Under the pieces are notes generated by a model. The model did no database searches. It was given only the letters and a program-made list of their open reading frames with translations, and was not told where the DNA came from. The position numbers were made by a program, and so were the translations under genes. Positions 23,081 to 35,245 of a stretch of 64,000 nucleotides of DNA are shown piece by piece. Numbering within the stretch: position 1 is the stretch's first letter; each line of letters opens with the position of its first letter. Source of the stretch: Trissonchulus latispiculum (taxonomy: Eukaryota > Nematoda > Enoplea > Enoplida > Ironidae); NCBI GenBank assembly GCA_030248195.1, contig JASAND010030868.1, positions 36,368 through 100,367 on the forward strand, read 5' to 3'.

Positions 23081-23499
23081 TCATATAACAGTATATTGCA
23101 TTGACCACAGCCACTGTCGAGCACTATATTCAATATTCCTGACGGTAAAGTTCATACTAAAATTATGCATACCAATGTCCTGAATGACACATGGCAAAAA
23201 GCACGGAATTGGAATATCGTTGTCGTCTTCACAGCTGGGAACATCCAGCACAGCTTCTGCTTCTGCAGAATAAATGGGTATTGCAATAGCTGGAGCCTTT
23301 ACGGCAGGTTCATATAAAGCGTCGGTAAACCGACAGTAGTCTCCAAACCGGCACTGTGCTTTAATGCGCTTTTTCTCATCCATTCGTGTAGCGATCGTGG
23401 CATAGTATGCGGCCGCTTGCTGTGTTTGGCAGTATGGCTTTCTGGTTTCCCAGCAATGTTCTGAATTTCGCAGCACATAGCAGTCCTCGTATATGCTCC
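23081..23499 (-). CDS. Cys-rich secreted-type protein, terminal exon
   Basis: Opens at a phase-1 acceptor (TGTGTTAATAG) and runs 138 residues to TGA 23081. The N-terminal part has C-x8-CW-x6-C, close to the CW motif of the exon at 21405-21560. Further Cys pairs follow (QCRFGDYC and near CEDD, CFLPC), with an Ala/Pro-rich linker and two sequons (NFS, NFT). It looks like an extracellular protein, yet there is no signal peptide in this exon. None was found in the 540 bases before the MACPF exon. Its leader may be the exon at 29442-29505, by splicing past the MACPF exon, or an unseen exon. Function unknown. Confidence 0.68.
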
Positions 23500-24043
23500 C
23501 TATTAACACAAAGAAAATAAACAAATAATCAAATAATTCTAAATGATTGTGTCGCAGGCATGTTTGACATTATCAAAAATATAAAAATACAAGTGCTTTT
23601 CAAACTACACTGTTCCTGTCTAGTTTTCTGAAAACCGTTTTGAATTGTTCCTAATTATAGGCACACGGGAACACGTCCCCACGTGAATTTCTCGGGATTT
23701 ATAGGTACCAGTCTTAAGGGTTTTATTAAATATAATCTGTACACACAAAGGCAAAGCTGACTGCAACTACAGCCTGCAATTGGGTTGATAAGAGTACTGA
23801 TGACTGAGAGTTAGCCGACAAACAACCACGGCCAACGTGTATGGTTACTAACTTTACGACAGCTCACAGGTATAAACACAGTGCTCAGCTTACATTTGTA
23901 GCCCCTTTGTTGTCATGAAAGAAATAAACTAAATTAAGTTAAGTGACAAAACGTTTGGCAAGATGTTTCATGGGGACAGAGGCATAAACTTTACGCATTG
24001 ATTACTTGGAAAAATATTAAGATAAACTCGTAAGGTGACAACC

Positions 24044-25197
24044 TCAGACATCGACGCACCTGTCCTTGGTTTTAACACAGGTTTTTTTATTCCAATGGTA
24101 AACTTTACTGTCTACACACTTACTATCTACACACTCATAGGATGAGCCGGAGTTCACGCAAGTCGCTCCATATTCGCAATCGTCGTCAAAGCCACATCGA
24201 CTTGGAAACCTGGTCTTATAAATATCAAGGCTCATGTCTCTTTTTATTCGATAGAGCTTATTGATCCATGTTAATTTAGCATTAAATTCTTCCTCAGGGA
24301 TTCCGGCAATAAGTGGTTTCAGCCTTTCATATTTTAATAAATCAGAAATTGGCGAAAACTCCACCCTTACAACCAAAGGGCCCTCGTTAAATGTTTTGTA
24401 CCATGGGATATCGCATTTTCCAGGGTTGGTTAGATACAAGGATGACCAGGCTGTTCTTTTGAGTGGAACTTTGCGAAACAACCTGTTGGATTCGAACTGA
24501 TCTAATTCCACAGTTCGCAAAGTATCGTCACAATAGCTTGATGGTTTTATAATACCTATGGTTTCTAATGCTCTGTCACTGACACAATCGATTAAATGCT
24601 GCTCACTAAATAGTTGCCGCTCGACGACTTTATATGTTTCACGGTACAGTAATTTTGCACCGAAATAAGTTCTCCTGCTGAAATGTGTACCGAATAGTTC
24701 GATAAATTCATCAAATGTTTCCTCAAACTCCTGCTTAGATGCAAAGAATAGTTTGCGGAGTTTGTCACTAAATAATTTGCTGAACTTTGGCAAATTATAG
24801 TCATGCACAGCTACTGAGTAAAAGCTGCACTGGGCAGAAGAAACCACAGTGAACTTGTCCGCTTCCACAGCATCTTGAATTTCTTTGTTGCTAGTACCAG
24901 CGTATTTCTCCCAGACTTCATCCACTGCGGCAAACGTTTTGAAGGCGAACTTCCTGTATTCATCTGTTGTTTTCAACACTTTCGTTGTCGGCTCACCGAC
25001 ACAAGACAGCTGTTTGACCGTGTGGAAGCTTTCATCCTTTTCATCAGTTGACTCGAAAATTTCCGTCATCCATCCAGGGTCATTGTCCAAGGTGGTGAAC
25101 GGATTCCCTTTCAAGATGTTATAGCTGTACTTACTCCAGGTAAACGCATCTTCGTCTTCCACTATGGCTTGTCGTTTCCCTCGCCGACAGTTTCCAT
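24044..25197 (-). CDS. MACPF-domain protein with Cys-rich EGF-like tail, main exon
   Basis: A single 1154-base exon from acceptor TCATATTACAG to TGA 24044. With the leader exon at 29442-29505 it gives 405 residues. A dibasic RRGKR near residues 26-30 could be a propeptide cleavage site. The MACPF region spans about 35-340, with the family signature FGTHF near 190-194 followed by an amphipathic segment. The last 50 residues (from about 356) carry regularly spaced Cys, including DDCEYGATC and SYECVDSKC, like an EGF module. MACPF proteins assemble into membrane pores. A signal/propeptide/MACPF/EGF order is known from sea-anemone 60-kDa cytolysins; this one is somewhat shorter. Nothing looks broken. 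AATAAA lies at 23722-23727. Whether it acts as venom, in immunity or in development cannot be told. Confidence 0.92.
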
Positions 25198-25884
25198 CTG
25201 TAATATGAAACTTTTTTCAGCAGGAGATAAAAACATTATCGCTCAGCGTGGCTTTCGTAAATGACATGGGGAGAAACTATGCTTGACCTAAGTGAATTTT
25301 CGAAATGGTTAAATTTTAACAGCTACGTAAATACCCTGTCTCAGCAATGACGGCACAAAGAAAGGTGAGACGTCACTTCGTTACCTTTACATTAATCTTT
25401 ACGTAGATCATTATGATTGTGATCATTATGATTATCATCATCGTTGCATCTGTATTTTAATATAATAACTTCATATATAGGTTTTTAGAAAAACTGTATA
25501 TATAAACGCGAAAAAAGACGACACTTTTGTAAAGGCTAAGCATAAATTGGTTTTTATGTATACAAGCACTAGCGTAGATACGGGGGGCGGCCGCCCCCCC
25601 CCCGAAATGGTTTTGCCCCCCCCCTTGACAAAAATTGCCCAGAAGAAAAATTTTAAGCCGGTGCGAAGCGCGGGCTTTTAAATTTATCATAAACGCAAAG
25701 AAATTGTATATACTAAAATGCCCCAAAAATTAGTGCATTTGTACTTCATTCAAAAATTTTCGCGCCTTCGGCGCGACTTAGTTATTAGCATACTATATTA
25801 TAAACCTTTACTAGTTTGCTTTACTTTACTTTACTTTGCCAGCTTTGTAGTTTTATTAGCTGCATTATTGCAAACATGATTGCC

Positions 25885-26883
25885 TTAAGGTGGTGATTCC
25901 TTTTGGGCACATATTGTTATTTGGCGGCGTAAACCACGATGAAATTTGACGAAACTTTATGAAATAAGTTCTTTTAGCGTTCTAACACCCTCTGCGCAAT
26001 CCCGATTCAAAAATTCGAGATTTCCGGTCAGAGTGGTTTTTCCCAATTTCTGAACGTTTGGCAGCTGCTATACAGCTATGACTATATTCATTCGAAAGAT
26101 CTCATTGAGCTTCACATTTTTGCTTTTTAAAGCAAGTTTCTAGCTTTTCTCTACCGTGACATCTTGCCGATTTTCTTGTTTTGGGGTCGAAAACTTGTCA
26201 TTTTTGCAGAAATCAAATAATCCAACATTTTTTGAACTACGCAAGTCGTAAAATTAAACTAAGGGCGTCGATCTGAAGGTCTCACAGGGCCAAATTATCC
26301 GACGCATGATCATCTTTCAACTGCTATTCTGTTGGCTGCTATCATAAAAAATGTAGTTTTTGCAAAAACATGACCAATTTATTCCAAAGATTGTGGAGCA
26401 TTCACCATGCAAGCTGAAGGGCTGCTACTTAACTGATGTGTTCTGCACAAATATACCCAGGGACGATTTTTTAGTTGCCACGATTGCTGCTTTCTAGCTA
26501 AGGTAATCGCTTGACAAATTAGGAAAAAGTAGGTAGACAAAATACAGGTTACGCACACATTTCAGCTTATTTCTCTATAATGAAGAGCGATTTCACAATA
26601 AATAAAAAATTGTCTCCAGCTATTTGATGGAGGTATCGAATGATATAACCGATGTCTCGCGTAAAAAATACTTGTTACTTGAGTCTGCAAAAAATCTGGA
26701 AAATTATACTTCTTCTAAAATGTGTTAAAAATATTTTAGAAAAGCAACATTAGTTTCATGGCATGCATCAAAAAGAGAAAGTGTCAAGCTACATTTTGAT
26801 ATAGAAATGGCTTCTTAACTCCAAGTAATGAATGAGTAATAATGGTGCAAACTTTATGTAACCAAAGGGAATCACCACCTTAA
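25885..26883. mobile_element. TTAA-flanked inverted-repeat element, full copy B
   Basis: TTAAGGTGGTGATTCCTTTT at the left and AGGGAATCACCACCTTAA at the right. It is copy A inverted: the left half here (AACACCCTCTGCGCAATCCC) is the reverse of the right half there. It is nested within the hAT-like element, so it inserted later. Confidence 0.85.
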
Positions 26884-27270
26884 ATGGTGGATAGAGTGGT
26901 TGTGCACTATTTGCACCACTTTTTTTAAAAATCATTAAATTTTTGTCTTTAAAAACTGAAGAAAATCCAAACAACATTTATATCAAACAATTTTTGTATT
27001 AACTTGTTCCTTTCGGATTTCACAACGAGTTCAGCAAGTTTCACAGTCACAATTAATTAACAGAAGTGGCAATTAATTATACCGCCGGAGGCTTAACAGA
27101 TCAATAAATATCTAAAACTGATGTTACAATTTTCGTGTGCAAAGACTGATTTTGCGTATTTATTTCATTAGTGTTTGCTTTGCTTCAGAATTTAGGTAAA
27201 ATAAAGTGTTTAAAGTAAACATATATAGATAAATGATAACTTTCTTTATTTACTCGATAAAATCGCTTTA

Positions 27271-27341
27271 GTCAGAGTAGTGTAGTGGCTAGGGTGTCCG
27301 CTTGGCACTGTTCCGGACACAGATCGAATCCTTCTTCCGGT
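27271..27341 (+). repeat. tRNA-like sequence (SINE head or pseudogene)
   Basis: A-box-like TAGTGTAGTGGCTAGGG and B-box-like AGATCGAATCC are correctly spaced around a GTGTCCGCTTGG / TTCCGGACAC anticodon-like hairpin. The acceptor ends do not pair. Probably a SINE head inside the hAT-like element. Confidence 0.45.
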
Positions 27342-28696
27342 ATAATTTTAGTTTCACAATTGGCAGTGGTAAATGGCAATAAAATACTCCCATTCTTTTG
27401 TCTCAGAAACGGTAAATGTCGAGGAGTTGAAACTAGTCAAAAGCTAACGTCACCGTACACTGGAACAGTATGATGAAAACAAACAAAACGTTGAACAGAT
27501 AAATCCCAAACTCTACGGCGGTATTATTGTTTTTATTTAACTAAGTTTAACTGATGGTGCAGTTTAGAGCCACTGTCCCAAATGTGAACCAGCCAGTGCG
27601 AAAAGTGAACCACTCAAGTAAAATCAAAATAAATATTTCAAAGTAGAAAGAAATTTTTATATAGCCATATTCTACGGAATTAGACTAAATATCGGTTTTT
27701 GTAATTTTTCAAATCGTTGAATTTTAATCTCACAGCCACATTTTTAAATTACCAAGTTATTACAGATTCGTCTAATTTGTGTACAATGAGTATTCTGCAC
27801 CACCGGATTCAATTTTAATCCCTTCACGTGTAAGTGCATTTTATACAAACATCCAATAGAAATAATTTTTACATGACGAAATGCACAAGATGATTGGCTA
27901 TTTTTTGCTATGCGACTTATCTTCTTATTTCAAATGAATAGCAAGCAGTCAAATTTTAGGTGGTGCACTTTGGACGCCGGTGCAAATAGTGCACAACCAC
28001 TATACTGGAAATGTGCTGCTTGGAATACCCTGTTCATAATGGGAGCATCCAATCAGAGTTTTCGTACGAGACTATAGAAGTGGAAAATATTTAACAAATT
28101 AAACTACAAAATTTGGTTTTGGCAATTGATAATATACAATGCGAAGAAATCAATGTTTCAATAGCGTTTTAATGGCAAAATTGAAAAATTTTCTCAACTT
28201 ATGGGGGCTCCGCCCCACAGACCCCCTTTTTGGGTTTTAGCATGCCGCTTTCGGTTACAATAGATTTAAGCTTAGAACATTATAAAAATTTTGTAAATTG
28301 TGTTCATACAATTGTTGAGCAAAAAATAAAAAATTTTACCTCCCCCAGACTTCGGTCCAAACCCCCCCCCTGAAATTTTTTGTATCTACGCCACTGTATA
28401 CAAGTGCACTAAGCTAACTTGCAAGCCTGAGTCGAAACACGGGTTTCAGATCCGTGCTCAGCGTCCCAAAAAAACCCTACATTCAATCATTATCAAAACT
28501 GGAGACAAAGCATTGTAACGTTAGCATGGTTCTTTCTGAAACTTAGACAGCTAGTAAACTTTGGCAAAAGTATATTCAAATGCTAGAAATGGTACGTCGG
28601 TGTTCTTGAACACATTAAACATGGTACCAGAGGGTGTGCTTGAAAGCTTGGAAATTCCTTTTCTTAAATCTTATACTCCCGAAGATTACTAAAACC

Positions 28697-29239
28697 AAGA
28701 GTACATAATAGAATCAGAATATGAAACTCTTACGCTACTATGTACTAAACATGTTTGACATGCTCGGGTCGCCAACTCGAGACCCCCCCCCCCCCGAAAG
28801 TCTCGGGGGGGTTCCCACCCTACACTAATTATATATATATATATATACATGCTTTCATGTGTCTGCTCGCTGATTCGCTAATTAGCTTAGGCTTACGATA
28901 GGCATTTTATTAGTAATTTTTAATTAATTAATTATAACTTTAATTAGGTTAATGTAATTAAAAAACTAATTCGACAACTTTGTAGCATTTTTCTGCTCTT
29001 TCCAATGATATAAAAATTGTTGCACAAAATGAAAATTCGTAGGAAAGTAGTCTACAATCATTTTTATATTGCTGGAAAGAGCAACAAAAACTCACACTTA
29101 TATGAAAGCATGTAATTAGGGTAGGGTGGGACCCCCCGAGACTTCCGGGGGGGTCCCGAGTTAACGACCCGAGCATTCCAAGCATGTTTAGTTCATAGTA
29201 GCGTAGGAGTTTCATACCCTTATTCTATTATGTACTCTT
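28697..29239. mobile_element. Fold-back element with AAGAGTACATAATAG termini
   Basis: Left AAGAGTACATAATAGAAT, right ATTCTATTATGTACTCTT. Arms of about 165 bases include inverted copies of CTAAACATG, GCTCGGGTCG and CGAGACC followed by long C or G runs. The loop has an (AT)n stretch (28828-28848). The related terminal motif recurs at 53855-54125. Located in the MACPF intron 200 bases from the leader exon. Confidence 0.78.
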
Positions 29240-29441
29240 GCTAAAACCATATTCAATTGAAACAGCTCGTCAAACAAAATAATTCTGATGTGGGAACGAA
29301 TTTTCTCTCTTAAAAATTCGGTAAGATAACCGAGACCAGTTACTATGTGGTTAAAAACCAGGTGATTTCTAAAATTTATGAAGGTTAGGTCCTAGTGTGC
29401 AAATGCAGAATGAAATAATAACAAAAATAATAAGTATTTAC

Positions 29442-29505
29442 CAGAGGCAACTGCCTCAAAATGAAACAGGCTTATGAAAAGCCAACAGCACAAATCACGT
29501 AACAT
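29442..29505 (-). CDS. Signal-peptide exon of the MACPF protein
   Basis: ATG 29505 opens 21 codons (MLRDLCCWLFISLFHFEAVA then Ser) with a clear hydrophobic core. The exon ends one base into the next codon at donor G|GTAAAT. Phase and reading frame fit the MACPF acceptor at 25197 exactly, forming an Asp codon at the junction. The 4.2-kb intron carries a hAT-like element, a TTAA element and a fold-back. Because the donor is phase 1, the same leader could also feed the phase-1 acceptors at 23499 and 21560. Confidence 0.78.
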
Positions 29506-29642
29506 TGCTCCCTTGTTCTAAAACAAACAAACAAAGACAGTAAGCCTTTAGCCAAATATGATCCGGCAGCCATAGGATTCTTTCCAATTGTGATGATTAG
29601 GCTGAGCAGACAACTATAATTAGATTGAATTCAACATTATAT

Positions 29643-32043
29643 ATATGTCGTAGTAATTTCTGTATTCAGTAAATACTGTATTTACTGGCCGATTTCAGTA
29701 AATACAGTATTTACTAGTAAGAATGGTATTTTCTTTAAACGTCCCATCTTTATACGTAAATACCATTCTTACTGAAACTCGCTCAGTAAATACTATATTT
29801 TCTAGTAAATTTTGTATTTTATCTTAAACGCCTTTGTCTTTGTGTGTGGCCTGGGATACAAAGAGCGTGCCGACGTCACACTTAATGTCAAAAGATACAT
29901 CATACAATATGTGTAAAGGGGATAAACTTCAGAAGTTAAATATATAAATTAATACAAAATTACAAAATACTGTAATGTTAATACAGTGAAGGGGGCTACT
30001 AAAGGTTTGCCCCGACTTTGTCCGATTAGCCTACTTTTTGGCGAAGATATATGGGTGTGGTCAAAAAATATCGGGTACTGAGATCTTAGCTGCCTTTCAG
30101 CCATGTGGAGTCGTCGCGTTTATGTGCCCGACCACCCCATTTTTACAACTACCAACATAAATAATTAAAAATCTCTGCTGGCGGCAATACCCTAGCTTCA
30201 AGGTCACCATTTGCCAATATGATTGATACATGTGCCCCTATCTGCAGAAAAATACTAGACGTCTGTATCTTATCTGCATCTAAGGGAATTAATCTTCAAG
30301 TTGAAGCTTCGGCAAAAATTTAAAAATTTTTGGTTAACGAACGGAAAGGTTTATTACTGGTGCGAGCTATAAGGCTGTAATTTGGCATAAAAGGAGCATT
30401 AGCTATAGCTATAGCTATAGCAGTACTCATTTATGCCAAATGGCAAGAAATTCTGCCGCGCGAAAAAGTTTTTATGTCAACTTTAATCTTCAAAAATTGC
30501 CAAAATCGCCTGCTCATCTCCCCCCTCCAACACACTATAACAGTTTCGCTGACATCTTAATTAAAGATACACGACATTACGTGTGTCTCCTTGACACCCC
30601 CACTTAATGATCCATTTGTAAAACTGATTGATCCAAACGCAGCACGAGATGGAGTGAATAATCCAGCAATTATTTTCATTGATCCACCCGTCAATTTTGC
30701 ACAAATACTGCATTTACATGTGGTTCGCCAAATACCATTTTGCGAACCAACTTCATGATCCAACTGCGGGAGTCACATCATTTGAAAGAGAATTTTCTGT
30801 TTTCAATGGCCCGCAAACCTAAAAAATACGAAAGTGCTTAGAAAAAATCTAATTTCAATTTAAAAAGTTAAAACTTTCCAGGGATTTAACAGAAAATGCT
30901 TGCTTCCAACTTCATAAGTGTGCTTGCTGTCCGCTCACCGAAAACTGATCGGTTTGATTACAAAATTCTGACACAACCAATTCTTTTAATTTCTGTTATT
31001 TTATGTTAATTTTGTTTGATGTAACGCAATATAGTTTCCGTTGATTGTTTATTGTTTTAAAATGAGCGAAAACGGAAACTATATTGAGTTACATCAAACA
31101 AAATTAACATAAAATAACAGAAATTAAAAGAATTGGTTGTGTCAGAATTTTGTAATCAAACCGATCAGATTTCGGTGAGCGGACAGCAAGCACACTTATG
31201 AAGTTGGAAGCAAGCATTTTCTGGTAAATCCCTGGACAGTTTTAACTTTTTAAATTGAAATTAAATTTTTTGTAAGCACTTTCGTATTTTTTGGGTTTGT
31301 GGGTTATTGAAAACAGAAAATTCTCTTTCAAATGATGTGACTCCCGCAGTTGGACTATTAAGTTGATTAGCAAAATGGTATTTGGCGAACCACATATAAA
31401 AGCGGTATTGGATCAATGAAAATAATTGCTGGATCATTCACTCCATCTCGTGCTGCGTTTGGACCAATCAGTTTTACAAATGGATCATTAAGTGGGGGTG
31501 TCAAGAAGACACACGTAAAGTTTTGTTTACTTAAAGTTTTAAAGCTGCTATTTGTGTTTTTTTAATTATGTAGGAAAGTAAGTTGGTTTAAAACCATTAA
31601 GTAACTTATTAATTTTTAATTAATCGTAACTCACAATGATTATATAATGTAATAAATCTCTATTATGTTTTTGTTAAAAACTGTTAAAATTAAAAAATAT
31701 TTTTAATTTTGTAAACTAATATTTTTAGCTTCTGAAGTTTATCTTTGAATTTACACCCCCTTTGAACATATTGTGATTACATATGACCTATCTTTTGACT
31801 TTAAAAGTGACGCCGGCACTTTTGTATCCTATCCACACACAAAGATAAAGGCGTTTAAGATAAAATACCAAATTTACTAGAAAATACAGTATTTACTCAG
31901 CGAGTTTCAGTAAAAATGGTATTCACTTGAAAAGATTGTACTTTTAAAGAAAATACCATTCTTACTAGTAAATACCATATATATTTACTGACATCGGCCA
32001 GTAAATACAGTATTTATTGAATACAGAAATCACTACGACATAT
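29643..32043. mobile_element. Large inverted-repeat element, outer arms
   Basis: Outer arms of about 340 bases (29643-29985 and 31710-32043) are inverted copies, starting ATATGTCGTAGT and ending with its mirror. Both carry repeated self-complementary AGTAAATACTGTATTTACT motifs. The enclosed 1.7 kb contains another, almost perfect palindrome plus a repeat related to 8620-8900. No transposase. Confidence 0.78.
30579..31516. mobile_element. Near-perfect 0.94-kb palindrome nested in the larger element
   Basis: Starts ACGTGTGTCTCCTTGACACC and ends with its mirror TGTCAAGAAGACACACGT. The arms of about 450 bases stay closely matched up to the centre near 31048, where GTTTATTGTTTTAAAATGAG forms the loop. 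Internal landmarks such as CACGAGATGGAGTGAAT and GTGACTCCCGCAGTTGGA appear once on each strand. A hairpin of this length and quality suggests a young fold-back element. Confidence 0.85.
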
Positions 32044-34608
32044 GCTGGTTTAACTAACTGCAAACATTTCTCTGCCTAAGTTTAGCTCGGATAACTCAAC
32101 CGCATAAAGGAACTCAAATAGAAAGTGAAACAGCCAGATTAGTTACCGATTTGACGATATGTGAGTAGTGCATTGCATTTTCATGTTTTAAAATTTCGAA
32201 GGTATTTCTGCATTATGTTTCAACTGAGTTCAGAATCTTCCTTGAAACGTGGCCGAATGCATACCTTTGGAATGCAACTGATCATTATTAGCTATATTAA
32301 TAAAATGTTAATTATTTCTAAATAGTATAAGCTGTATTGACCAAATAATTGTTGTATGAGTAGTTTCTTAGTTCCCAAAACTTTGGAGGACATCTGGCAA
32401 ATAATTTTCGATTACACTGATGGCACTTCTGACTCAGATATTTCTGAATATACCTATCAAAGTAAGAAGTTAAGCTACTTGGATTTCGCTTCTTAAATTT
32501 GCCACGGTGTATCAATTTTATCTATGAAAGGATCCAAGTTAACAAAATATATTCATTTTGACATTAGTTCGACATTCTCCTTACCTTCAGCTCTTCTCAG
32601 ATTTTCCAAATCAATCGTCTTCTACTTTTGCCAGCTCTATAGTGCAGATGCAGAAAACTCACTTACTACTGTCACTAGTCAATATCACCAGACTAACAGT
32701 ACGGACTACCCTCTTGCCTGATCAAATCTTACAAAAATTTATTTTTCCGTTTAAATGTTTTGTCATTTTTGTTTGTAAGCGCTGGTAGTTTTCTTTGTAG
32801 GTAGTGCTGGTATAGTTTTTCTTCAAAATTACGGAGCTGTATAACAGCAGCTAAGCTGTTTGTTATTATTTGCCCACTACCCCCGGTGATTGAGTGAGCC
32901 GTTAAAATAAAACAATTCAATTGTCACTGAGAAGTATTAATGAAAACAAAACGACTGATTTAACGGGTACTTGTAAGTTAAGGTCTGCATTACAGCCCGT
33001 ATGCCGGGCCGGTCGAGGTCCAAAGTAGGCGGGCCAAACCGGGCCGCGGACAGCCTATATTGCCCTATTATCAGGATTTCGCGAGAGTTTACTGGGCACT
33101 GTTTTACTGCAAACTCAAATTTAAGATATTTAAAAGGCTTCACAATTTTTGTATTCATACAACAAATTTCGTGGGCAATGTAGATAACATAATTTACAAG
33201 CCGTTGAAATGTTTCATGAAGTTATTTTATTACGATTAATTCTATGTCAGTTATTTGAATTTTGATTATGCGTCTATCAAAAGATTTTGAGTACACCATT
33301 ATAGCGAGATTCCGTGGAACCAACGAAACGGGGACTAAGCACAAAATTATTCCTCGAAAATCAGCTGACTTGGTTGGAATTTTACTGTCCGGTCTTTGAT
33401 GAAAAATGTTTCCAGGAAAACTAGCTGGTTTAACTGGAAACTAGTCAATCCAGAATTAAAGTTAAAACACCTACATTCTAAACATACAATAAACTTTACA
33501 GTGGTTGGAAATAGAATTGTGTCGTTAAGAAATTATCTTCAAGAGGACATGCAACTATAATAACTGGACCTGGGACGGCTCGGTGCATGCAAGCCCGATC
33601 CGGAGCTCTAGATCCGCTTACCCCAGAGTTGGAATCCTGCTGGCAAGAATTAAGGCGCCCGTATTTCCACGAAAGCCGGCTGACTCGGTATGAATCACGC
33701 CATCTGGGCTTAAGGGGTGAGGGTCCATTTTTGGGCCATTTTTTCTACTTTCTCCGATCTCGCTGATTTTCACATGTTTTATTGTCCAAATGGCATATTT
33801 TAACGAGTTTTTAAAATTAAAGTCGTAACTCTGACGGTTGTCGAGTAATTTCACCTCAAAGTTGAGATTTCATGTGTTAAACATAGGAAATTTAAAAAGT
33901 TGTCATTTTTTGCGCCAAAAAATCTCCCGACAAACGTTGATGAATCTGTACAAATTATACATTAAAATGACGCTGAAATGTTAAACTGTGGTATCTTGGA
34001 ATTAGACTTTTAATTTAGGTCTTTAAAATTTTTTAATTAATTTTTAAAGGATTAAAATTTGACTTCATGCTGAAGTCGTGTTACACTTTGTACTCAGAAT
34101 CTTTTGATAGACTCATTACTGAGATCATTCAAAGTTTACTGCTCTCACATTGTAATAAGCTGAGTTCGTGTAGCTTTGTTTTATAAACTATTGTATAAAC
34201 CACTAACTTATTATGATTTCAGATGTAGTAATCCCTAAACCACATAAGCCTCTGAAGAAGCATTTGAAATATGTTCAATCGTTGACATGAGGATTTCGGT
34301 AATATTGCTCATTTCGTGAATTCATTATTCGTTAAGCCTGTTTACAACGGATGGGTTCACCTGATGAAGTGAAAGTAAGTCACTGGAACAATCTAGTTTG
34401 GGGAAAGACGTGAACTGCTGAATAATCATCAAATTATTCTATATATAATAAATTTGAAGGCAGGAAACTGAACGTATTTAAATGAACTGAAACTCGGACT
34501 GAAGATACAATTGTGTTGCCGACTGGACTGAAACTGAAACTAATAGTATTTTTGTCCGCCAACTGAAACAACACCAGGTGAATGTCATGCATATGTATAT
34601 ATCCTGGA
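32044..34608. other. Intergenic, no gene recognised
   Basis: Contains old repeats only: 33740-33960 is related to 7300-7500, and 33000-33050 has a short GC-rich stretch (GCCGGGCCGGTCGAGGTCC). Short ORFs here have neither splice context nor family resemblance. Confidence 0.35.
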
Positions 34609-35245
34609 CATAGCTTGATGCAACTGTGCCTCCTTAGCTCAGTTGGCAAAGCGTTCGTCAAGATAGCGAAATGTCATGGGCTCGAGTCCCATTGTATTGT
34701 ATGTAAAAACATAGTATTTCGCATCTTGTTGAAATACCTCGAAATTTCTTTACCTGTGTTTTTGGCTAAATGGAATGAGATTGTGCTGAAATGTACCTGA
34801 TTCCTTAATGTCGTTGTGCTAAAAGGTGTAAAAAATGTTGTTGCCTGCATGTACTGCTAATTAAACGGACTTGACTAATTTCCTGCAGTTCACAATCGGT
34901 AGTGTGTGCCTAATATCCTCCTCATGCCTAACTTCGAAAACCTAATTAAAATTAGAGAAATAAACACGATACTTTAATCTTAAATTTTCACAAAGTTACT
35001 AAAAGACATTTTCATAAAAAACATACAAAAGAAGTACTTAACCAAATAACCAAAATCAATCAACAAAACAGTACTAAATTATACAAAGTCTCAGCTGCAA
35101 CAGAATTACGAAGGGACCCACACACCCGACTAACCACACGTAGATTCTAATCAAGACTGACTATATAAGTTTTTTCCATACGAAACCATTTTTATAAACT
35201 ACCAAAGTAGCTAAGTTCTAAATAGTTTGATCATTCATGAAATAA
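34609..35245. repeat. Duplicated segment, copy 1: tRNA-like SINE plus LTR-type repeat
   Basis: 637 bases nearly identical to 38721-39359. It starts with a tRNA-like head at 34626-34700 (A box TTAGCTCAGTTGGC, B box GGCTCGAGTCCC), continues through a SINE-like body, then a 140-base repeat 34827-34966 (TGTAAAAAATGTTG...AATAAACA) and about 280 bases beyond it. Such a long co-linear copy implies duplication of the whole block. Confidence 0.8.

Larger units (their letters stand above)
25567..28396. mobile_element. hAT-like inverted-repeat element with 8-bp target duplication
   Basis: Ends CACTAGCGTAGATAC and GTATCTACGCCACTG match the CAGTGGCGTAG-type termini common in hAT elements. TATACAAG directly flanks both ends (25559-25566 and 28397-28404), the 8-bp duplication expected of hAT insertion. 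Both subterminal regions have C/G runs. The 2.83 kb contains a younger TTAA element (25885-26883) and a tRNA-like sequence (27271). No transposase ORF, so non-autonomous. It lies inside the MACPF intron. Confidence 0.85.
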
